35,889 nucleotides of DNA from Gallionellales bacterium RIFCSPLOWO2_02_FULL_57_47 (GCA_001801175.1 MGWZ01000045.1:709-36597); one strand, 5' to 3'; counted from the stretch's first letter, positions 7,815-17,309 are shown. Translations and numbers: made by a program. Notes: generated from the letters alone by a model not told the origin.

Positions 7815-8261
7815 ATGTTTCAAGGGGCGGCACAACTCAATCTGGACAGCAAAGGCAGGCTCGCGATTCCGGCACGGCATCGCGACATGCTGCTCAGCAC
7901 TTGCGCGGGAAGCCTGGTGCTGACCGCCGATGCCGACGGATGCCTGTTGCTGTATCCGCAGCCCGAGTGGCAACCGATCCGCGACAAGCTGCTCAAGCTT
8001 TCCGCGCTCAATCCGAAAATCCGCGCCTTGCAACGCCGCCTGATCGGTTATGCCGAAGATGTGGTGATGGATGGCGCCGGGCGCGTGCTGATTTCTCCAA
8101 CCTTGCGCAGTTACGCCGCGCTTGACAAGCGCGCGATGCTGGTCGGCCAGGGCAATAAATTCGAATTGTGGGATGAGGCGAAATGGCAGGCGCAGCAGGA
8201 AGCCGGCTTATTTTTCATGGAGGGGGAGTTGCCGCCCGAACTCGAAGGCTTTTCTTTATGA
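7815..8261 (+). CDS. mraZ: Transcriptional regulator MraZ
   Basis: A 148-residue protein with two tandem SpoVT/AbrB-like domains, each carrying the family DxxGR signature ([14 protein letters not shown] near residue 9; [11 protein letters not shown] near 79). MraZ forms a ring and represses its own operon by binding the repeats just upstream. The ATG at 7815 is preceded by a GGTTAGGGG stretch that can serve as ribosome site. It is the first gene of the dcw operon and its stop overlaps the rsmH start (ATGA). The length is normal. Confidence 0.96.
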   Translation: MFQGAAQLNLDSKGRLAIPARHRDMLLSTCAGSLVLTADADGCLLLYPQPEWQPIRDKLLKLSALNPKIRALQRRLIGYAEDVVMDGAGRVLISPTLRSYAALDKRAMLVGQGNKFELWDEAKWQAQQEAGLFFMEGELPPELEGFSL

Positions 8262-9289
8262 GTGAGGGCCTGGCCCACACCACCGTTTTACTGAATGAAG
8301 CTGTCGAAGCGCTGGCGATCAAACCGGATGGCATTTATGTAGATGGCACGTTCGGGCGCGGCGGGCACAGCGCGCTGATACTGGAGCGGCTCGGCAGCAA
8401 CGGCAGGTTGATTGCGCTGGACAAGGATCCGGCGGCGGTGGCGGCAGGTAAGGCATGGCGCGATGCGCGCTTCCAGATGGTGCATCGCGGCTTCGCGAAG
8501 TTGGCGGAGGTGCTGAGCGAGCTGGGTGTGGCGAAGGTTGACGGCGCGACACGGCGTTGCGAAGCATCCGGGGCGGGAGCGCCGTCATCCACCTTCTCCC
8601 GCACCGGAGGGCTCTGCCCCACCGTGTTGAAGGTGGATGGCATCCTGCTGGACCTGGGCGTGTCATCCCCTCAGCTGGATGATGCGGCGCGCGGTTTCAG
8701 TTTTCGCTTCGATGCGCCGCTGGATATGCGCATGGATACCAGCAGCGGGATGACCGCGGCGCAGTGGCTGGCGACGGTGGATGAGGCTTTACTGGCGGAG
8801 GTGATACGTGATTACGGCGAAGAACGGTTTGCTAAGCAGATTGCAAGGGCGGTTGTTGCGGCGCGCGCAATCGAACCCATCAACACCACGCGGCAACTCG
8901 TCGAGCTGGTTGGTAAAGCGGTACGCACTCGTGAGCCCGGGCAGAATCCGGCGACGCGCACCTTTCAAGCTATACGGATTTATCTCAACGAGGAACTCGA
9001 AGAGCTTGCGCGGGTGTTGCCAGAATGTGTGACGCATATGCAAACCGGAGGCAGGCTGGTGGTAATCAGTTTCCATTCGCTGGAGGACCGCATCGTGAAG
9101 CACTTCATGCGTGATATGGCTGAAGGCGACAAATTGCCGCGCAATGTGCCGATACGCGCCAGCGAGGTGCCGCGCGGCAGGCTGAAGCTGGTCGGCAAGG
9201 CGGTGCGCGCCGGTGAGGCAGAGTTGCAGGCTAATCCGCGCGCACGCAGCGCGGTGATGCGGGTGGCGGAGCGCAGCGATGTTGCCTAG
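8258..9289 (+). CDS. rsmH: 16S rRNA (cytosine-1402-N4) methyltransferase RsmH
   Basis: A 343-residue SAM-dependent methyltransferase that modifies C1402 of 16S rRNA in the ribosomal P site. The SAM motif is [14 protein letters not shown] (about residue 26), and [13 protein letters not shown] follows later. The ATG at 8258 overlaps the mraZ stop, and the residues after it ([12 protein letters not shown]) match the family start. The protein is about 30 residues longer than usual because a 96-bp in-frame palindrome (8546-8641) lies between KVDG and a second KVDG just before the LDLGVSSP motif. The insertion is probably tolerated in a surface loop, but that is untested. Its end overlaps ftsL. Confidence 0.95.
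   Translation: MSEGLAHTTVLLNEAVEALAIKPDGIYVDGTFGRGGHSALILERLGSNGRLIALDKDPAAVAAGKAWRDARFQMVHRGFAKLAEVLSELGVAKVDGATRRCEASGAGAPSSTFSRTGGLCPTVLKVDGILLDLGVSSPQLDDAARGFSFRFDAPLDMRMDTSSGMTAAQWLATVDEALLAEVIRDYGEERFAKQIARAVVAARAIEPINTTRQLVELVGKAVRTREPGQNPATRTFQAIRIYLNEELEELARVLPECVTHMQTGGRLVVISFHSLEDRIVKHFMRDMAEGDKLPRNVPIRASEVPRGRLKLVGKAVRAGEAELQANPRARSAVMRVAERSDVA
8546..8641. repeat. In-frame palindromic insertion in rsmH (family three)
   Basis: A 96-bp (32-codon) insert bounded by near-identical 12-bp direct repeats (aaggttgacggc / aaggtggatggc) that encode KVDG twice. Inside, CCGGGGCGGGAG pairs with CTCCCGCACCGG (11 of 12), and the outer CACGG/CCGTG ends also pair. The first 37 bp from GACACGG match a stretch of murD (16895) at 28 of 37 positions, in the same reading frame (both read TR..ASGAG.P). 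Confidence 0.8.
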
Positions 9290-9761
9290 CGGCAACGCGC
9301 TGAATGTACTGCTGCTGCTGGCCGTGGTGATGTGCGCGCTGAGCGTGGTCACATCCCAGCACAAGGCGCGCAAGCTGTACATCCTGTTGCAGCAGGAAAA
9401 AGAACACGCGCAGCAGATGGATGTGGAATGGGGGCAGCTGCAATTGGAGCAAAGCACCTGGGCTGCACCGGCACGGGTGGAAAAAATTGCGGCGCAACAG
9501 TTGCAGATGCAGCTGCCCAAAAGCGGGCAGATTCAATTCATACGGGTAGAGCCTAACGAGCATGGCAAAGATGCCGCCCCTGAGAATGAAACCAGCCATG
9601 CCCGTTCCCCTCTCCCCAAACCTCTGGTTGAAACAACTAGCCATTCGACTAGGCTGCAAATATCCGCAGCCAAGTCGCTGGTTATCCCGCAAGCGGGCGA
9701 GGGGGCAAACGAATCGCAACGCGAATTTCACATTTACGGCCATATAGATAAACAACCATGA
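9279..9761 (+). CDS. ftsL: Cell division protein FtsL
   Basis: A 160-residue bitopic membrane protein. One transmembrane helix (about residues 8-25) follows a very short cytosolic start, then a periplasmic leucine-zipper-like coiled coil (30-90). FtsL forms a complex with FtsB and FtsQ and activates FtsWI. The region to about residue 95 is the normal family; the last 60 or so residues are extra and include a G/C-rich palindromic repeat (9607-9711) translated as SPLPKPL...IPQAGEGAN. The gene starts inside the rsmH end and overlaps ftsI by ATGA. FtsL is usually near 90 residues in this group, so the tail seems to have grown by repeat insertion. Confidence 0.9.
   Translation: MLPSGNALNVLLLLAVVMCALSVVTSQHKARKLYILLQQEKEHAQQMDVEWGQLQLEQSTWAAPARVEKIAAQQLQMQLPKSGQIQFIRVEPNEHGKDAAPENETSHARSPLPKPLVETTSHSTRLQISAAKSLVIPQAGEGANESQREFHIYGHIDKQP
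9607..9711. repeat. G/C-rich palindrome in ftsL, split by a 60-bp insert
   Basis: The two halves (CCCCTCTCCCCAAACCTC and TCCCGCAAGCGGGCGAGG) are contiguous in the murC copy (20822-20867) but here are separated by 60 bp (9625-9684). The insert has its own inverted repeat GGCTGC/GCAGCC (9652-9657, 9666-9671). Frame is kept throughout. Confidence 0.75.
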
Positions 9762-11488
9762 ATTACGCGGTCAACGCACCTCCAGACATCACGGCGAAAT
9801 TGCCCGGATGGCGCGCCGCCGTGTTGTTTGCGGGGTTGCTGGCCGGGCTGGCAGGATTGCTCGGGCGCGGCGTGTATCTGCAAGGGATACACAACGACTT
9901 TCTGCAGAAAAAAGGCGATGCGCGCTACAGCCGCGTGATCGAAGTCAGCGCGCATCGCGGCATGATCACTGATCGCAACGGGGAACCGCTGGCAGTCAGC
10001 ACGCCGGTGGAATCGGTGTGGGCAAGCCCTGCGGATGTGGAAGTCGACAGGCGGCAAGTTAAACAATTGGCGCTGATACTCGGTATGGACGTGGAAGAGC
10101 TGAAAAATCGTCTGTTCGACACCTCGCGTGATTTCGTCTATCTCAAGCGTCATCTTCCTCCCGACCAGGCCGAGAAAGTGGTCAGCCTGAATCTTTCGGG
10201 TGTTTCGTTGCAGCGCGAATACCGCCGCTTTTACCCGGCGGGCGATGAGGCCGCGCAGACGCTGGGCTTTACCGGACAGGACGACAACGGGCAGGAAGGG
10301 CTGGAGCTGGCCTTTCAGGAGCATCTGGCCGGCAAACCGGGCAGCCAGCGTGTCATCAAGGACCGGCGCGGACACATCGTCGAGGATGCCGGCAGCCTGC
10401 ATGCGCCCAAGCCGGGCGGCGACATCGCGCTCAGCCTGGACAGCAATCTGCAGCACCTCGCCTTTCGCGAGCTGGAAAGCGCCGTCAGGCAGCATAAAGC
10501 CAAGGCGGGTGCGGTGGTGGTTCTCGATGCGCGCAGCGGCGAGGTGTTAGCGCTCGCCAACTATCCCGCCTATAACCCCAACAATCGTAACAACACCAGC
10601 GTCAAGGCGATGCGCAACCGCGCCATCGCCGATCTGTTCGAGCCCGGTTCGACGATGAAACCGTTCACCGTGGCGACGGCAATCGAGACGGGCAAGGTAA
10701 ACCCCAATACCATCATAGATACCGAGCGCGGCGTGCTGACCGTCGGCAACAGGAAGATTCACGACTCGCATCCGGAATCGATGTTGACCGTGGCGCAAAT
10801 CATCCAGAAATCCAGCAATGTCGGCGCGGCCAAGATCGCCTTGTCGCTGAAATCCGGCACGTTGTGGCAAAGCTTCGCGGACAGCGGCTTCGGCGCGCAG
10901 ACCGGCAGCAATTTCCCGGGCGAAGCGCCGGGCAAACTGCGCGATCCGGATAGCTGGCTGCCGATAGAAAAAGCCACGATGTCATATGGGCACGGTATTT
11001 CGGTGAACCTGCTGCAATTGGCTCGCGCCTATACCATCTTTGCCAGCGATGGCGAATTGAAGCCGATCTCGCTGTTAAGGCTGGATACCCCGGCGACGGG
11101 AAGAAAGGTGTTTTCCGGTCACACCGCGCGTGCCATGCGCAACATGCTGGAATTGGCGGTGCAGCCGGGCGGAACGGCACCGTTGGCCCAGGTGGCGGGC
11201 TACCGGGTGGCAGGCAAGACAGGAACCTCGCACAAGCTGGAGGGTGGTGTTTATGTCGATCGTTATGTCGCCACTTTTGTCGGGTTCGCGCCAGCGTCGA
11301 ACCCGCGACTGGTGGTGGCGGTAATGATCGATGAGCCCAGTAACGGCCTGTATTACGGCGGCGTGGTTGCCGCGCCGGTGTTCAGCAAAGTGACGGGTGC
11401 GGCGTTGCACGCGCTCAATGTGCCGAATGATGCGCCGCTGGATAATGTCATCGCGGCTCCGGTGGATATCGTCAGGGAGGAAGTCTGA
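9758..11488 (+). CDS. ftsI: Septal peptidoglycan transpeptidase FtsI (PBP3)
   Basis: A 576-residue class B penicillin-binding protein, close to family length. One N-terminal transmembrane helix (about 20-42), a pedestal domain and the transpeptidase domain are present. Active site motifs are Ser298-Thr-Met-Lys301 (EPGSTMKPF), Ser352-Ser-Asn354 (KSSNVG) and Lys487-Thr-Gly-Thr-Ser491. It cross-links septal peptidoglycan together with FtsW. The start overlaps the ftsL stop and the stop overlaps the murE ATG. No repeat insert is seen in this gene. Confidence 0.97.
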   Translation: MNYAVNAPPDITAKLPGWRAAVLFAGLLAGLAGLLGRGVYLQGIHNDFLQKKGDARYSRVIEVSAHRGMITDRNGEPLAVSTPVESVWASPADVEVDRRQVKQLALILGMDVEELKNRLFDTSRDFVYLKRHLPPDQAEKVVSLNLSGVSLQREYRRFYPAGDEAAQTLGFTGQDDNGQEGLELAFQEHLAGKPGSQRVIKDRRGHIVEDAGSLHAPKPGGDIALSLDSNLQHLAFRELESAVRQHKAKAGAVVVLDARSGEVLALANYPAYNPNNRNNTSVKAMRNRAIADLFEPGSTMKPFTVATAIETGKVNPNTIIDTERGVLTVGNRKIHDSHPESMLTVAQIIQKSSNVGAAKIALSLKSGTLWQSFADSGFGAQTGSNFPGEAPGKLRDPDSWLPIEKATMSYGHGISVNLLQLARAYTIFASDGELKPISLLRLDTPATGRKVFSGHTARAMRNMLELAVQPGGTAPLAQVAGYRVAGKTGTSHKLEGGVYVDRYVATFVGFAPASNPRLVVAVMIDEPSNGLYYGGVVAAPVFSKVTGAALHALNVPNDAPLDNVIAAPVDIVREEV

Positions 11489-13065
11489 TGTTCCCTCTCG
11501 AACAATTGAACAGGCTGAAAGTGCCGATTACGCACCTGGTTTCTGACAGCCGCGCGGTGCGGCAGGGCGATACCTTCGTCGCCTATCCGGGTGAAAAAAC
11601 GGATGGACGGCAGTTCATCGCCCAGGCGATTGCGCAGGGGGCGAACGCGGTGATCTACGAAAAGCTTTTATCCGGGCACCCGTTGGAGGCGCAGCATTTT
11701 GCCTGGAACGATGACTGGAAAATTCCCAATGTCGCGGTCAGCGACCTGCGCCACAAGGCGGGCTGGCTGGCAGACGCGGTATATGGCGCGCCTTCGGAAA
11801 AATTGTGGATGGTGGGCATTACCGGAACCAACGGCAAGACTTCGACCTGTCACTGGATTGCACAGGCATTGAGCGATGCCGGAAAATCAACGGCATTGAT
11901 CGGCACCCTGGGCAATGGTTTTACGGGGGGCAGCGGATTTCCCGGCGTGCTGCAACCCAGTGACAACACCACCCCGGATGCGATTCGCGTGCACAACCTG
12001 CTTGGCGAATATCTGCATGACGGCGCGCATGCGGTGGCGATGGAAGTATCCTCGCATGCGCTGGCGCAAGGGCGGGTGAACGGGGTGCGTTTCGATGTGG
12101 CCTTGCTGACCAACCTGAGCCGCGACCATCTCGATTATCACGGCGACATGGAAAGCTACGCGGCAAGCAAACGCAAGCTGTTCGACTGGCAGCATCTGAA
12201 ATTCGCCGTATTGAACCTTGAGGACGCATTCGGGGCAGAACTTGCCGGGCAATTGGGGGATGCGGCTGTTGAAGTCATCGGCTACGGCATGACCGATGCC
12301 GCAATGCAACTGGCCGAACGCCTCGGCCTGCGCATGGTGTATGGCAATCTGGCCGGGATGAGCGGGCAGGGATTGCGTCTGGATGTCCATACGAGCTGGG
12401 GTGGGGCGCAAATTAACAGTGCGCTGGTCGGGCGGTTTAACGCGGCAAATCTGCTGGGGGCTCTGGCGGTGCTGCTGGTGAGCGATATAAGCCTGATCGA
12501 TGCCGCGCAGTCATTGGGCAGGGTGCAGCCGGTCGCCGGGCGCATGCAGCGGGTGAGTGGAGCGGGACAACCGACGGTCATCGTGGATTACGCGCATACG
12601 CCGGACGCGCTGGAAAAAGTATTGCTGGCATTGCGCGAAGTGGGAGCTTCCCAGGCTGACAAACACGGGGGCGGCAAGCTGATTTGCGTGTTTGGCTGCG
12701 GCGGCGATCGCGACCGCGGCAAGCGCGCCATGATGGGTGTCGTCGCGGAGAGATTTTCCGATCATTGCATAGTCACCAGCGACAATCCGCGCAGCGAAAA
12801 TCCGCAGCACATCATTGCCGAAGTGGTCGGCGGCATGAGCGCGAAAAATCACGAGATCATCGTCAATCGTGCCGTTGCCATCGAACGCGCGATCGGCATG
12901 GCGCAGCAATGCGACACCGTGCTGGTGGCGGGCAAGGGGCACGAGGATTATCAGGAAGTCAACGGGGTCAGGTATCCGTTCAGCGATGCCGAGGTTGCGC
13001 AACAGGCGCTGGATATATGGCAGTCACTGCAACCGTCCCGGAACAAGCCCCGGGGGAACGCATGA
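11488..13065 (+). CDS. murE: UDP-MurNAc-tripeptide synthetase (meso-DAP-adding) MurE
   Basis: A 525-residue Mur ligase that adds meso-diaminopimelate to UDP-MurNAc-L-Ala-D-Glu using ATP. The P-loop is GITGTNGKTST (residues 110-120). The DNPR motif in TSDNPRSENP, typical of DAP-specific enzymes, lies near residue 430. The three domains (UDP binding, ATPase, C-terminal) are all present. It overlaps ftsI upstream and murF downstream. I found no clear repeat insertion here. Confidence 0.96.
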   Translation: MFPLEQLNRLKVPITHLVSDSRAVRQGDTFVAYPGEKTDGRQFIAQAIAQGANAVIYEKLLSGHPLEAQHFAWNDDWKIPNVAVSDLRHKAGWLADAVYGAPSEKLWMVGITGTNGKTSTCHWIAQALSDAGKSTALIGTLGNGFTGGSGFPGVLQPSDNTTPDAIRVHNLLGEYLHDGAHAVAMEVSSHALAQGRVNGVRFDVALLTNLSRDHLDYHGDMESYAASKRKLFDWQHLKFAVLNLEDAFGAELAGQLGDAAVEVIGYGMTDAAMQLAERLGLRMVYGNLAGMSGQGLRLDVHTSWGGAQINSALVGRFNAANLLGALAVLLVSDISLIDAAQSLGRVQPVAGRMQRVSGAGQPTVIVDYAHTPDALEKVLLALREVGASQADKHGGGKLICVFGCGGDRDRGKRAMMGVVAERFSDHCIVTSDNPRSENPQHIIAEVVGGMSAKNHEIIVNRAVAIERAIGMAQQCDTVLVAGKGHEDYQEVNGVRYPFSDAEVAQQALDIWQSLQPSRNKPRGNA

Positions 13066-14624
13066 TGCTGCTATCGCAAGCCGCGCAGGTGCTCAACGGC
13101 CGTCTGGCCGGACCTGATGTGCGCTTCGCTGCGGTCTCGACCGACAGCCGGAAAATAATGGCCGGCGATCTGTTCATCGCGCTGCGCGGCGAACATTTCG
13201 ACGGCTGCGAGTTTGTCGCAACCGCGATGCAGTCCGGTGCCGCAGCAGCGATGGTCAACGCGGACAGCTACAGGATCGAGGATAGAGGAGCGAGGATCGA
13301 GCAAGAAGCCGGGAGCGATGCTCCCCCCTCAATCCTCAATCCTCAATCCCGAATCCTGAATCCTGATTTCCCGATCCTGCTCGTGGAAGATACCCGCATC
13401 GCGCTGGGGCAATTGGCAGCGTATTGGCGCAGGCAGTTCGATATTCCGCTGGTGGCGATCACCGGCAGCAACGGCAAGACCACGGTCAAGGAAATGCTTG
13501 CCGGCATCCTGCGGGAAGCGGCAGGCAGCGACGAAGCGGTATTGGCGACCAGGGGAAATTTGAATAACGATATCGGCATGCCGCTGACGCTGTTGCAACT
13601 GAACGCGCAGCATCGCTACGCGGTGATCGAGATGGGCATGAATCATCCCGGCGAAATCGATTATCTGACGCGCATTGCCGCACCGGATGTCGCGCTGATT
13701 ACCAACGCCAGCGGCGCGCATCTGGAAGGGCTGGGCTCGGTGGAAGCCGTGGCGCGTGCCAAGGGGGAGATATTTGCCGGGCTTAAGAGCCATGGCGCAG
13801 CGGTGATCAACGCCGATGATGCGCATGCGCCGCTGTGGCGCACTCTCGCAGAGGCACATCAATTGCTCGAATTCGGCCTGGATATCAACGCCGATGTGAG
13901 CGGGACGTGGCATCCAAACAATGGTCATCCGAACGGTTACGGTTTGCAGCTCGAAGTGACTGCGCCGCAGGGAAAGTTTGCCGTCAGATTGCAGGTGCCC
14001 GGTGTGCACAACGCGCGCAACGCATTGGCCGCCACGGCGGCGGCAAGCGTGCTGAACGTGCCGCTGGAAGCCGTCGTTGCGGGTCTGGAAAAATTCAGTG
14101 GCGTGGCCGGGCGCTTACAGCGCAAGGCGGCGCGGCATGGCGCGACCTTGATCGACGACACCTACAACGCCAATCCCGCCTCGCTACGCGCCGCGATCAG
14201 CGTGCTGGCCCAAAGCGGTGCAGGAAAGCCCGGCGGCAGGCGCGTGCTGGTACTGGGCGATATGGGCGAACTGGGCGAAAACGCCGCCGCCTTCCATGCT
14301 GAAATCGGCAGCGAAGCGCGCCGCGCCGGGATTGAAAAACTTTATGCGCTGGGTCCGCTGAGCGGCAACGCGGCGCGCGAATTCGGCAGCGGCGCGCAAC
14401 ACTTCGAGCGTATCGAAGATTTGCTGGATGCCTTGGAAAAGGAACTGGACGCGGACACTACCGTGCTGGTGAAGGGTTCGCGCTTCATGAAGATGGAGCG
14501 CGTGGTGGAATATTTAGTAGTAGGGCGGGACACACCCGCCGCTGCTTCGAACGTTGAAATGGCGGGTGTGACCCGCAAACCGGCGGGTGTGACCCGCCCT
14601 ACGGGAGTCAATAAATGTTATTAG
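13062..14624 (+). CDS. murF: UDP-MurNAc-tripeptide D-Ala-D-Ala ligase MurF
   Basis: A 520-residue Mur ligase that joins D-Ala-D-Ala to UDP-MurNAc-tripeptide. The P-loop [12 protein letters not shown] is clear, as are [23 protein letters not shown] and [10 protein letters not shown]. The start is the double ATG at 13062/13065 overlapping the murE stop. The protein is roughly 65 residues longer than usual: about 35 residues (71-105) come from a heptamer-arm element in the N-terminal domain, and the last 33 or so come from another inverted repeat after MERVVEYLV. The altered C-terminus makes the gene overlap the mraY start by 10 bp. All catalytic motifs are intact, so it is expected to be functional. 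Confidence 0.95.
   Translation: MMLLSQAAQVLNGRLAGPDVRFAAVSTDSRKIMAGDLFIALRGEHFDGCEFVATAMQSGAAAAMVNADSYRIEDRGARIEQEAGSDAPPSILNPQSRILNPDFPILLVEDTRIALGQLAAYWRRQFDIPLVAITGSNGKTTVKEMLAGILREAAGSDEAVLATRGNLNNDIGMPLTLLQLNAQHRYAVIEMGMNHPGEIDYLTRIAAPDVALITNASGAHLEGLGSVEAVARAKGEIFAGLKSHGAAVINADDAHAPLWRTLAEAHQLLEFGLDINADVSGTWHPNNGHPNGYGLQLEVTAPQGKFAVRLQVPGVHNARNALAATAAASVLNVPLEAVVAGLEKFSGVAGRLQRKAARHGATLIDDTYNANPASLRAAISVLAQSGAGKPGGRRVLVLGDMGELGENAAAFHAEIGSEARRAGIEKLYALGPLSGNAAREFGSGAQHFERIEDLLDALEKELDADTTVLVKGSRFMKMERVVEYLVVGRDTPAAASNVEMAGVTRKPAGVTRPTGVNKCY
13272..13378. repeat. Heptamer-arm element inside murF (family one)
   Basis: The left arm is five heptamers from 13272 (AGGATCG, AGGATAG, AGGAGCG, AGGATCG, AGCAAGA). 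The core is a perfect hairpin GGGAGC-GAT-GCTCCC (13311-13325). The right arm is about seven units from 13329 (TCAATCC three times, CGAATCC, TGAATCC, one 8-mer, CGATCCT). The arms are roughly complementary. All of it is read in frame within MurF, without a stop. Confidence 0.85.
14520..14602. repeat. Inverted repeat forming the murF 3' end
   Basis: A 21-bp arm (14520-14540, beginning GTAGGGCGGG) and its complement (14582-14602, ending CCCGCCCTAC) match at 20 of 21 positions. A partial third copy of the inner part (GGCGGGTGTGACCCGC) lies at 14561-14576. It encodes most of the extra MurF C-terminus. Confidence 0.85.
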
Positions 14625-15700
14625 CGCTCACACAATGGCTGGCACAGGACATCCGGTTTTTCAGCGTGTTCAATTACATCACGCTGCGCGCCGTGATGGC
14701 GGCGATGACCGCGCTGTTCATTTCATTTCTGGTCGGGCCGGCGATGATACGCAAACTGGCCGCCTACAAGATCGGGCAAGCGGTGCGCAGCGATGGGCCG
14801 CAAACCCATCTGGTCAAGGCCGGCACCCCGACGATGGGCGGCGCACTGATCCTGACCTCGATCGTAATCACCACCCTGCTGTGGGGCGATTTGCACAATC
14901 ATTACGTGTGGGTGGTGCTGCTTTCCACGCTCGGTTTCGGCGTGATCGGCTGGGTGGACGATTACCGCAAGGTGGTTCATCGCAACCCCAAGGGTCTGTC
15001 GGCCAGGGCCAAGATGTTCTGGCAATCCATTATCGCGCTGATTGTCGGCGCCTATTTATGGAATGTCGCCAGCCTGCCCGCGCATACCGAACTCATCGTG
15101 CCGTTCCTGAAGTTTCTGGTGCTCCCGCTTTCGGCGTTCCTGTTTATCGCGCTGACCTATCTGGTCATCGTCGGCACCAGCAACGCGGTGAATCTGACCG
15201 ACGGGCTGGACGGGCTGGCGATCATGCCCACCGTGCTGGTAGGCGGCGCGCTGGCGCTATTTGCTTACGTGGCGGGCAACGCGGTGTTCTCGAAATATCT
15301 CGGTATCCCGTACATCCCGGGTGCGGGCGAGCTGGCGATATTCTGCAGTGCGATTGCCGGCGCAGGGCTGGCTTTTCTGTGGTTCAACGCCTATCCCGCC
15401 GAAGTGTTCATGGGCGATGTCGGCGCGCTGGCGCTCGGCGCGGCGCTCGGCACCGTGGCGGTGATCGTGCGCCAGGAACTGGTGCTGTTCATCATGGGCG
15501 GCGTGTTCGTGGTCGAGGCGGTCTCGGTGATGATCCAGGTGGCCTCGTTCAAGCTCACCGGCAAGCGCGTGTTCCGTATGGCGCCGCTGCACCATCACTA
15601 CGAGTTGAAGGGCTGGAAAGAGACGCAGGTCGTGGTGAGGTTCTGGATCATCACGATGATATTGGTATTGATCGGTTTGGCGACGTTGAAGTTGAGGTAG
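14615..15700 (+). CDS. mraY: Phospho-MurNAc-pentapeptide transferase MraY
   Basis: A 361-residue polytopic inner membrane enzyme (about 10 helices) that transfers phospho-MurNAc-pentapeptide to undecaprenyl phosphate to form lipid I. Family signatures visible are [27 protein letters not shown], the cytosolic loop [10 protein letters not shown] and the HHHYE stretch near the C-terminus; the aspartates in DDY and in NLTDG/MGD are the known catalytic or metal-binding residues. The length is normal. The start lies inside the extended murF end. It is followed by a heptamer-arm element instead of the usual tight junction to murD. Confidence 0.97.
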   Translation: MLLALTQWLAQDIRFFSVFNYITLRAVMAAMTALFISFLVGPAMIRKLAAYKIGQAVRSDGPQTHLVKAGTPTMGGALILTSIVITTLLWGDLHNHYVWVVLLSTLGFGVIGWVDDYRKVVHRNPKGLSARAKMFWQSIIALIVGAYLWNVASLPAHTELIVPFLKFLVLPLSAFLFIALTYLVIVGTSNAVNLTDGLDGLAIMPTVLVGGALALFAYVAGNAVFSKYLGIPYIPGAGELAIFCSAIAGAGLAFLWFNAYPAEVFMGDVGALALGAALGTVAVIVRQELVLFIMGGVFVVEAVSVMIQVASFKLTGKRVFRMAPLHHHYELKGWKETQVVVRFWIITMILVLIGLATLKLR

Positions 15701-15705
15701 AGATG

Positions 15706-15805
15706 AGCAGGTAGCTCGTAGCAAGTAGCAGGTAGCTAATAAGGTGCGCGCTTCGCGCGCGGCAATTTAAAGCTACTGGCTACCCGCTACAAGCTACAAG
15801 CTTTT
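15706..15805. repeat. Heptamer-arm element between mraY and murD
   Basis: Five left heptamers (AGCAGGT, AGCTCGT, AGCAAGT, AGCAGGT, AGCTAAT; 15706-15740), a GCGCGC-TTC-GCGCGC hairpin core (15746-15760), and five right heptamers (AGCTACT, GGCTACC, CGCTACA, AGCTACA, AGCTTTT; 15771-15805). Arms are complementary and each is 35 bp. The units contain TAG in rotating frames, and this copy is outside genes. Its right end runs into the murD ribosome site (TAGGAG). Confidence 0.88.
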
Positions 15806-15815
15806 AGGAGATACA

Positions 15816-17309
15816 TTGAAACAATGGGCTGACAAAAAGGTGCTGGTGCTCGGTCTCGGTGAGACCGGCCTGTCGATGCTGCGCTGGCTGAGTGCGCAGG
15901 GCGCGCGCCTGCGCGCCGCGGACAGCCGCAGCAAACCGCCCGGTGCAGCCGATGCGGAGCGCTATGTCGATGCCGGACAGATTTTTTGCGGTGCATTCAG
16001 CGACGCACTGCTGGAAGGGATTGAATTGATCGCCATCAGCCCCGGTGTGCCGCTGCGCAACGCAGTTGTGGCAACAGCAGTGGCGCGCGGCATTCCGGTC
16101 GTCGGCGACATCGAGCTGTTCGCGCAACAGCTCAGGATTCAGGATTCAGGATTCAGGGCTAAAGTCATCGCCATCACCGGCGCGAACGGCAAGACTACCG
16201 TGACCAGCATGGTGGAACATTTGTGCAGGGCGGCGGGCAGGGATGCAGTCGCGGCGGGCAACATCTCCCCGGCGGTGCTGGACGTCGTGCTGGAGCGCAA
16301 CGCCAAACAGCCGGAAATATGGGTGCTGGAGCTGTCCAGCTTTCAACTGGAAACCACCTTCAGCCTGAATGCGGATGCCGCCACGGTGCTGAATGTCAGC
16401 GAGGATCATCTGGACCGCTACGCCGGCATGGATGAGTACGCGGCGGCCAAGGCGCGCATCTTTCAGGGCAGCGGCGTGCAGGTGCTGAATCGCGATGATG
16501 CGCGCAGCATGGGCATGGCAATGCCCGGGCGTAAGGTGGTGACATTCGGGCTAACCCCTTCCGGCCTCCCCTTGTCAGGGGAGGAGAATGACGCTTGGGG
16601 TATTGAACATGATGCGAGCGACATCTGGCTGATGCAGGGAAAACAACGCTTGCTCAAGGCGGGCGAGTTGCAGGTCGCCGGGTTGCACAATGCCGCCAAT
16701 GCGCTGGCCGCGCTCGCGCTATGCCGCGCGATCGATTTGCCGCTGCCGGTGCTGCTCGAAGCGCTGCGCAGCTTCAGGGGCTTGCCGCACCGGGTGGAAC
16801 GCGTGGCCGAGATCGGCAATGTCACCTATTACGACGATTCCAAGGGCACCAATGTCGGCGCGACCATTGCCGCGCTGCAAGGGCTGGGCGGTATGACACG
16901 GTGCGCGCAAGCGTCCGGTGCGGGAGTGCCGCCCTCCCGCAAAATAGTGCTGATCGCGGGCGGCGAGGGCAAGGGGCAGGATTTTGCGCCGCTCAATCCG
17001 GTTGTGGCGATGCATGCCCGTGCGGTGGTATTGATCGGGCGTGACGCAGCAAAGATTGCATCCGCCCTGGATGGTTGCGGTGTGACGGTGGTGCGCGCCA
17101 AAGACATGAGCGACGCCGTGCAACAGGCTTCGCGTCTGGCGCACAGTTGCGACGCGGTGCTGCTGTCCCCGGCCTGCGCCAGTTTCGACATGTTCCGCAA
17201 TTACGCGCATCGCGCCGAAATGTTTGTGCAGGCAGTGCATGAGCTAACTCCCCCCAACCCCCCCTTGTCAGGGGGAGAGGCAATCAAGGAGGGCGCATGG
17301 TCTCGCTAG
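15816..17309 (+). CDS. murD: UDP-MurNAc-L-Ala-D-Glu ligase MurD
   Basis: A 497-residue Mur ligase that adds D-glutamate to UDP-MurNAc-L-Ala. The start is TTG at 15816 with TAGGAG five bases upstream; the protein opens [15 protein letters not shown] as the family does. The P-loop is [16 protein letters not shown], and later [13 protein letters not shown] and [10 protein letters not shown] are typical. It is some 45 residues longer than usual. Four separate in-frame repeat inserts are visible: heptamers (residues 106-115), a G/C palindrome (246-260), a repeat shared with rsmH (360-375) and another G/C palindrome that makes the C-terminal tail (477-497). Catalytic motifs are untouched. The stop overlaps ftsW. 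Confidence 0.95.
   Translation: MKQWADKKVLVLGLGETGLSMLRWLSAQGARLRAADSRSKPPGAADAERYVDAGQIFCGAFSDALLEGIELIAISPGVPLRNAVVATAVARGIPVVGDIELFAQQLRIQDSGFRAKVIAITGANGKTTVTSMVEHLCRAAGRDAVAAGNISPAVLDVVLERNAKQPEIWVLELSSFQLETTFSLNADAATVLNVSEDHLDRYAGMDEYAAAKARIFQGSGVQVLNRDDARSMGMAMPGRKVVTFGLTPSGLPLSGEENDAWGIEHDASDIWLMQGKQRLLKAGELQVAGLHNAANALAALALCRAIDLPLPVLLEALRSFRGLPHRVERVAEIGNVTYYDDSKGTNVGATIAALQGLGGMTRCAQASGAGVPPSRKIVLIAGGEGKGQDFAPLNPVVAMHARAVVLIGRDAAKIASALDGCGVTVVRAKDMSDAVQQASRLAHSCDAVLLSPACASFDMFRNYAHRAEMFVQAVHELTPPNPPLSGGEAIKEGAWSR
16132..16159. repeat. Single heptamer arm inside murD
   Basis: Four units TCAGGAT, TCAGGAT, TCAGGAT, TCAGGGC just before the P-loop segment. No opposite arm follows. Translated as [10 protein letters not shown], in frame. 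Confidence 0.8.
16553..16590. repeat. G/C-rich palindrome in murD (internal)
   Basis: CCTCCCC-TTGTCA-GGGGAGG (16565-16584) lies in frame, translated [13 protein letters not shown]. The same core with a TTGTCA loop recurs at 17260. Confidence 0.7.
16895..16940. repeat. Family-three repeat in murD, shared with rsmH
   Basis: From GACACGG this stretch matches the rsmH insert at 28 of 37 bases and ends in a perfect stem GCGGGAG/CTCCCGC (16920-16940). It is read in the same frame in both genes. Here only the first half of the longer rsmH palindrome is present. Confidence 0.75.
17248..17278. repeat. G/C-rich palindrome forming the murD C-terminus
   Basis: CTCCCCC (17248-17254) and a C run before TTGTCA can pair with GGGGGAG (17271-17277). 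It encodes the terminal [11 protein letters not shown] of MurD, a tail not expected in this family. Confidence 0.7.

Noticed and set aside
11925-11965. Possible insert in murE before TTPD
   Set aside because: Slightly unusual residues, but the DNA has no palindrome or match to the repeat families.
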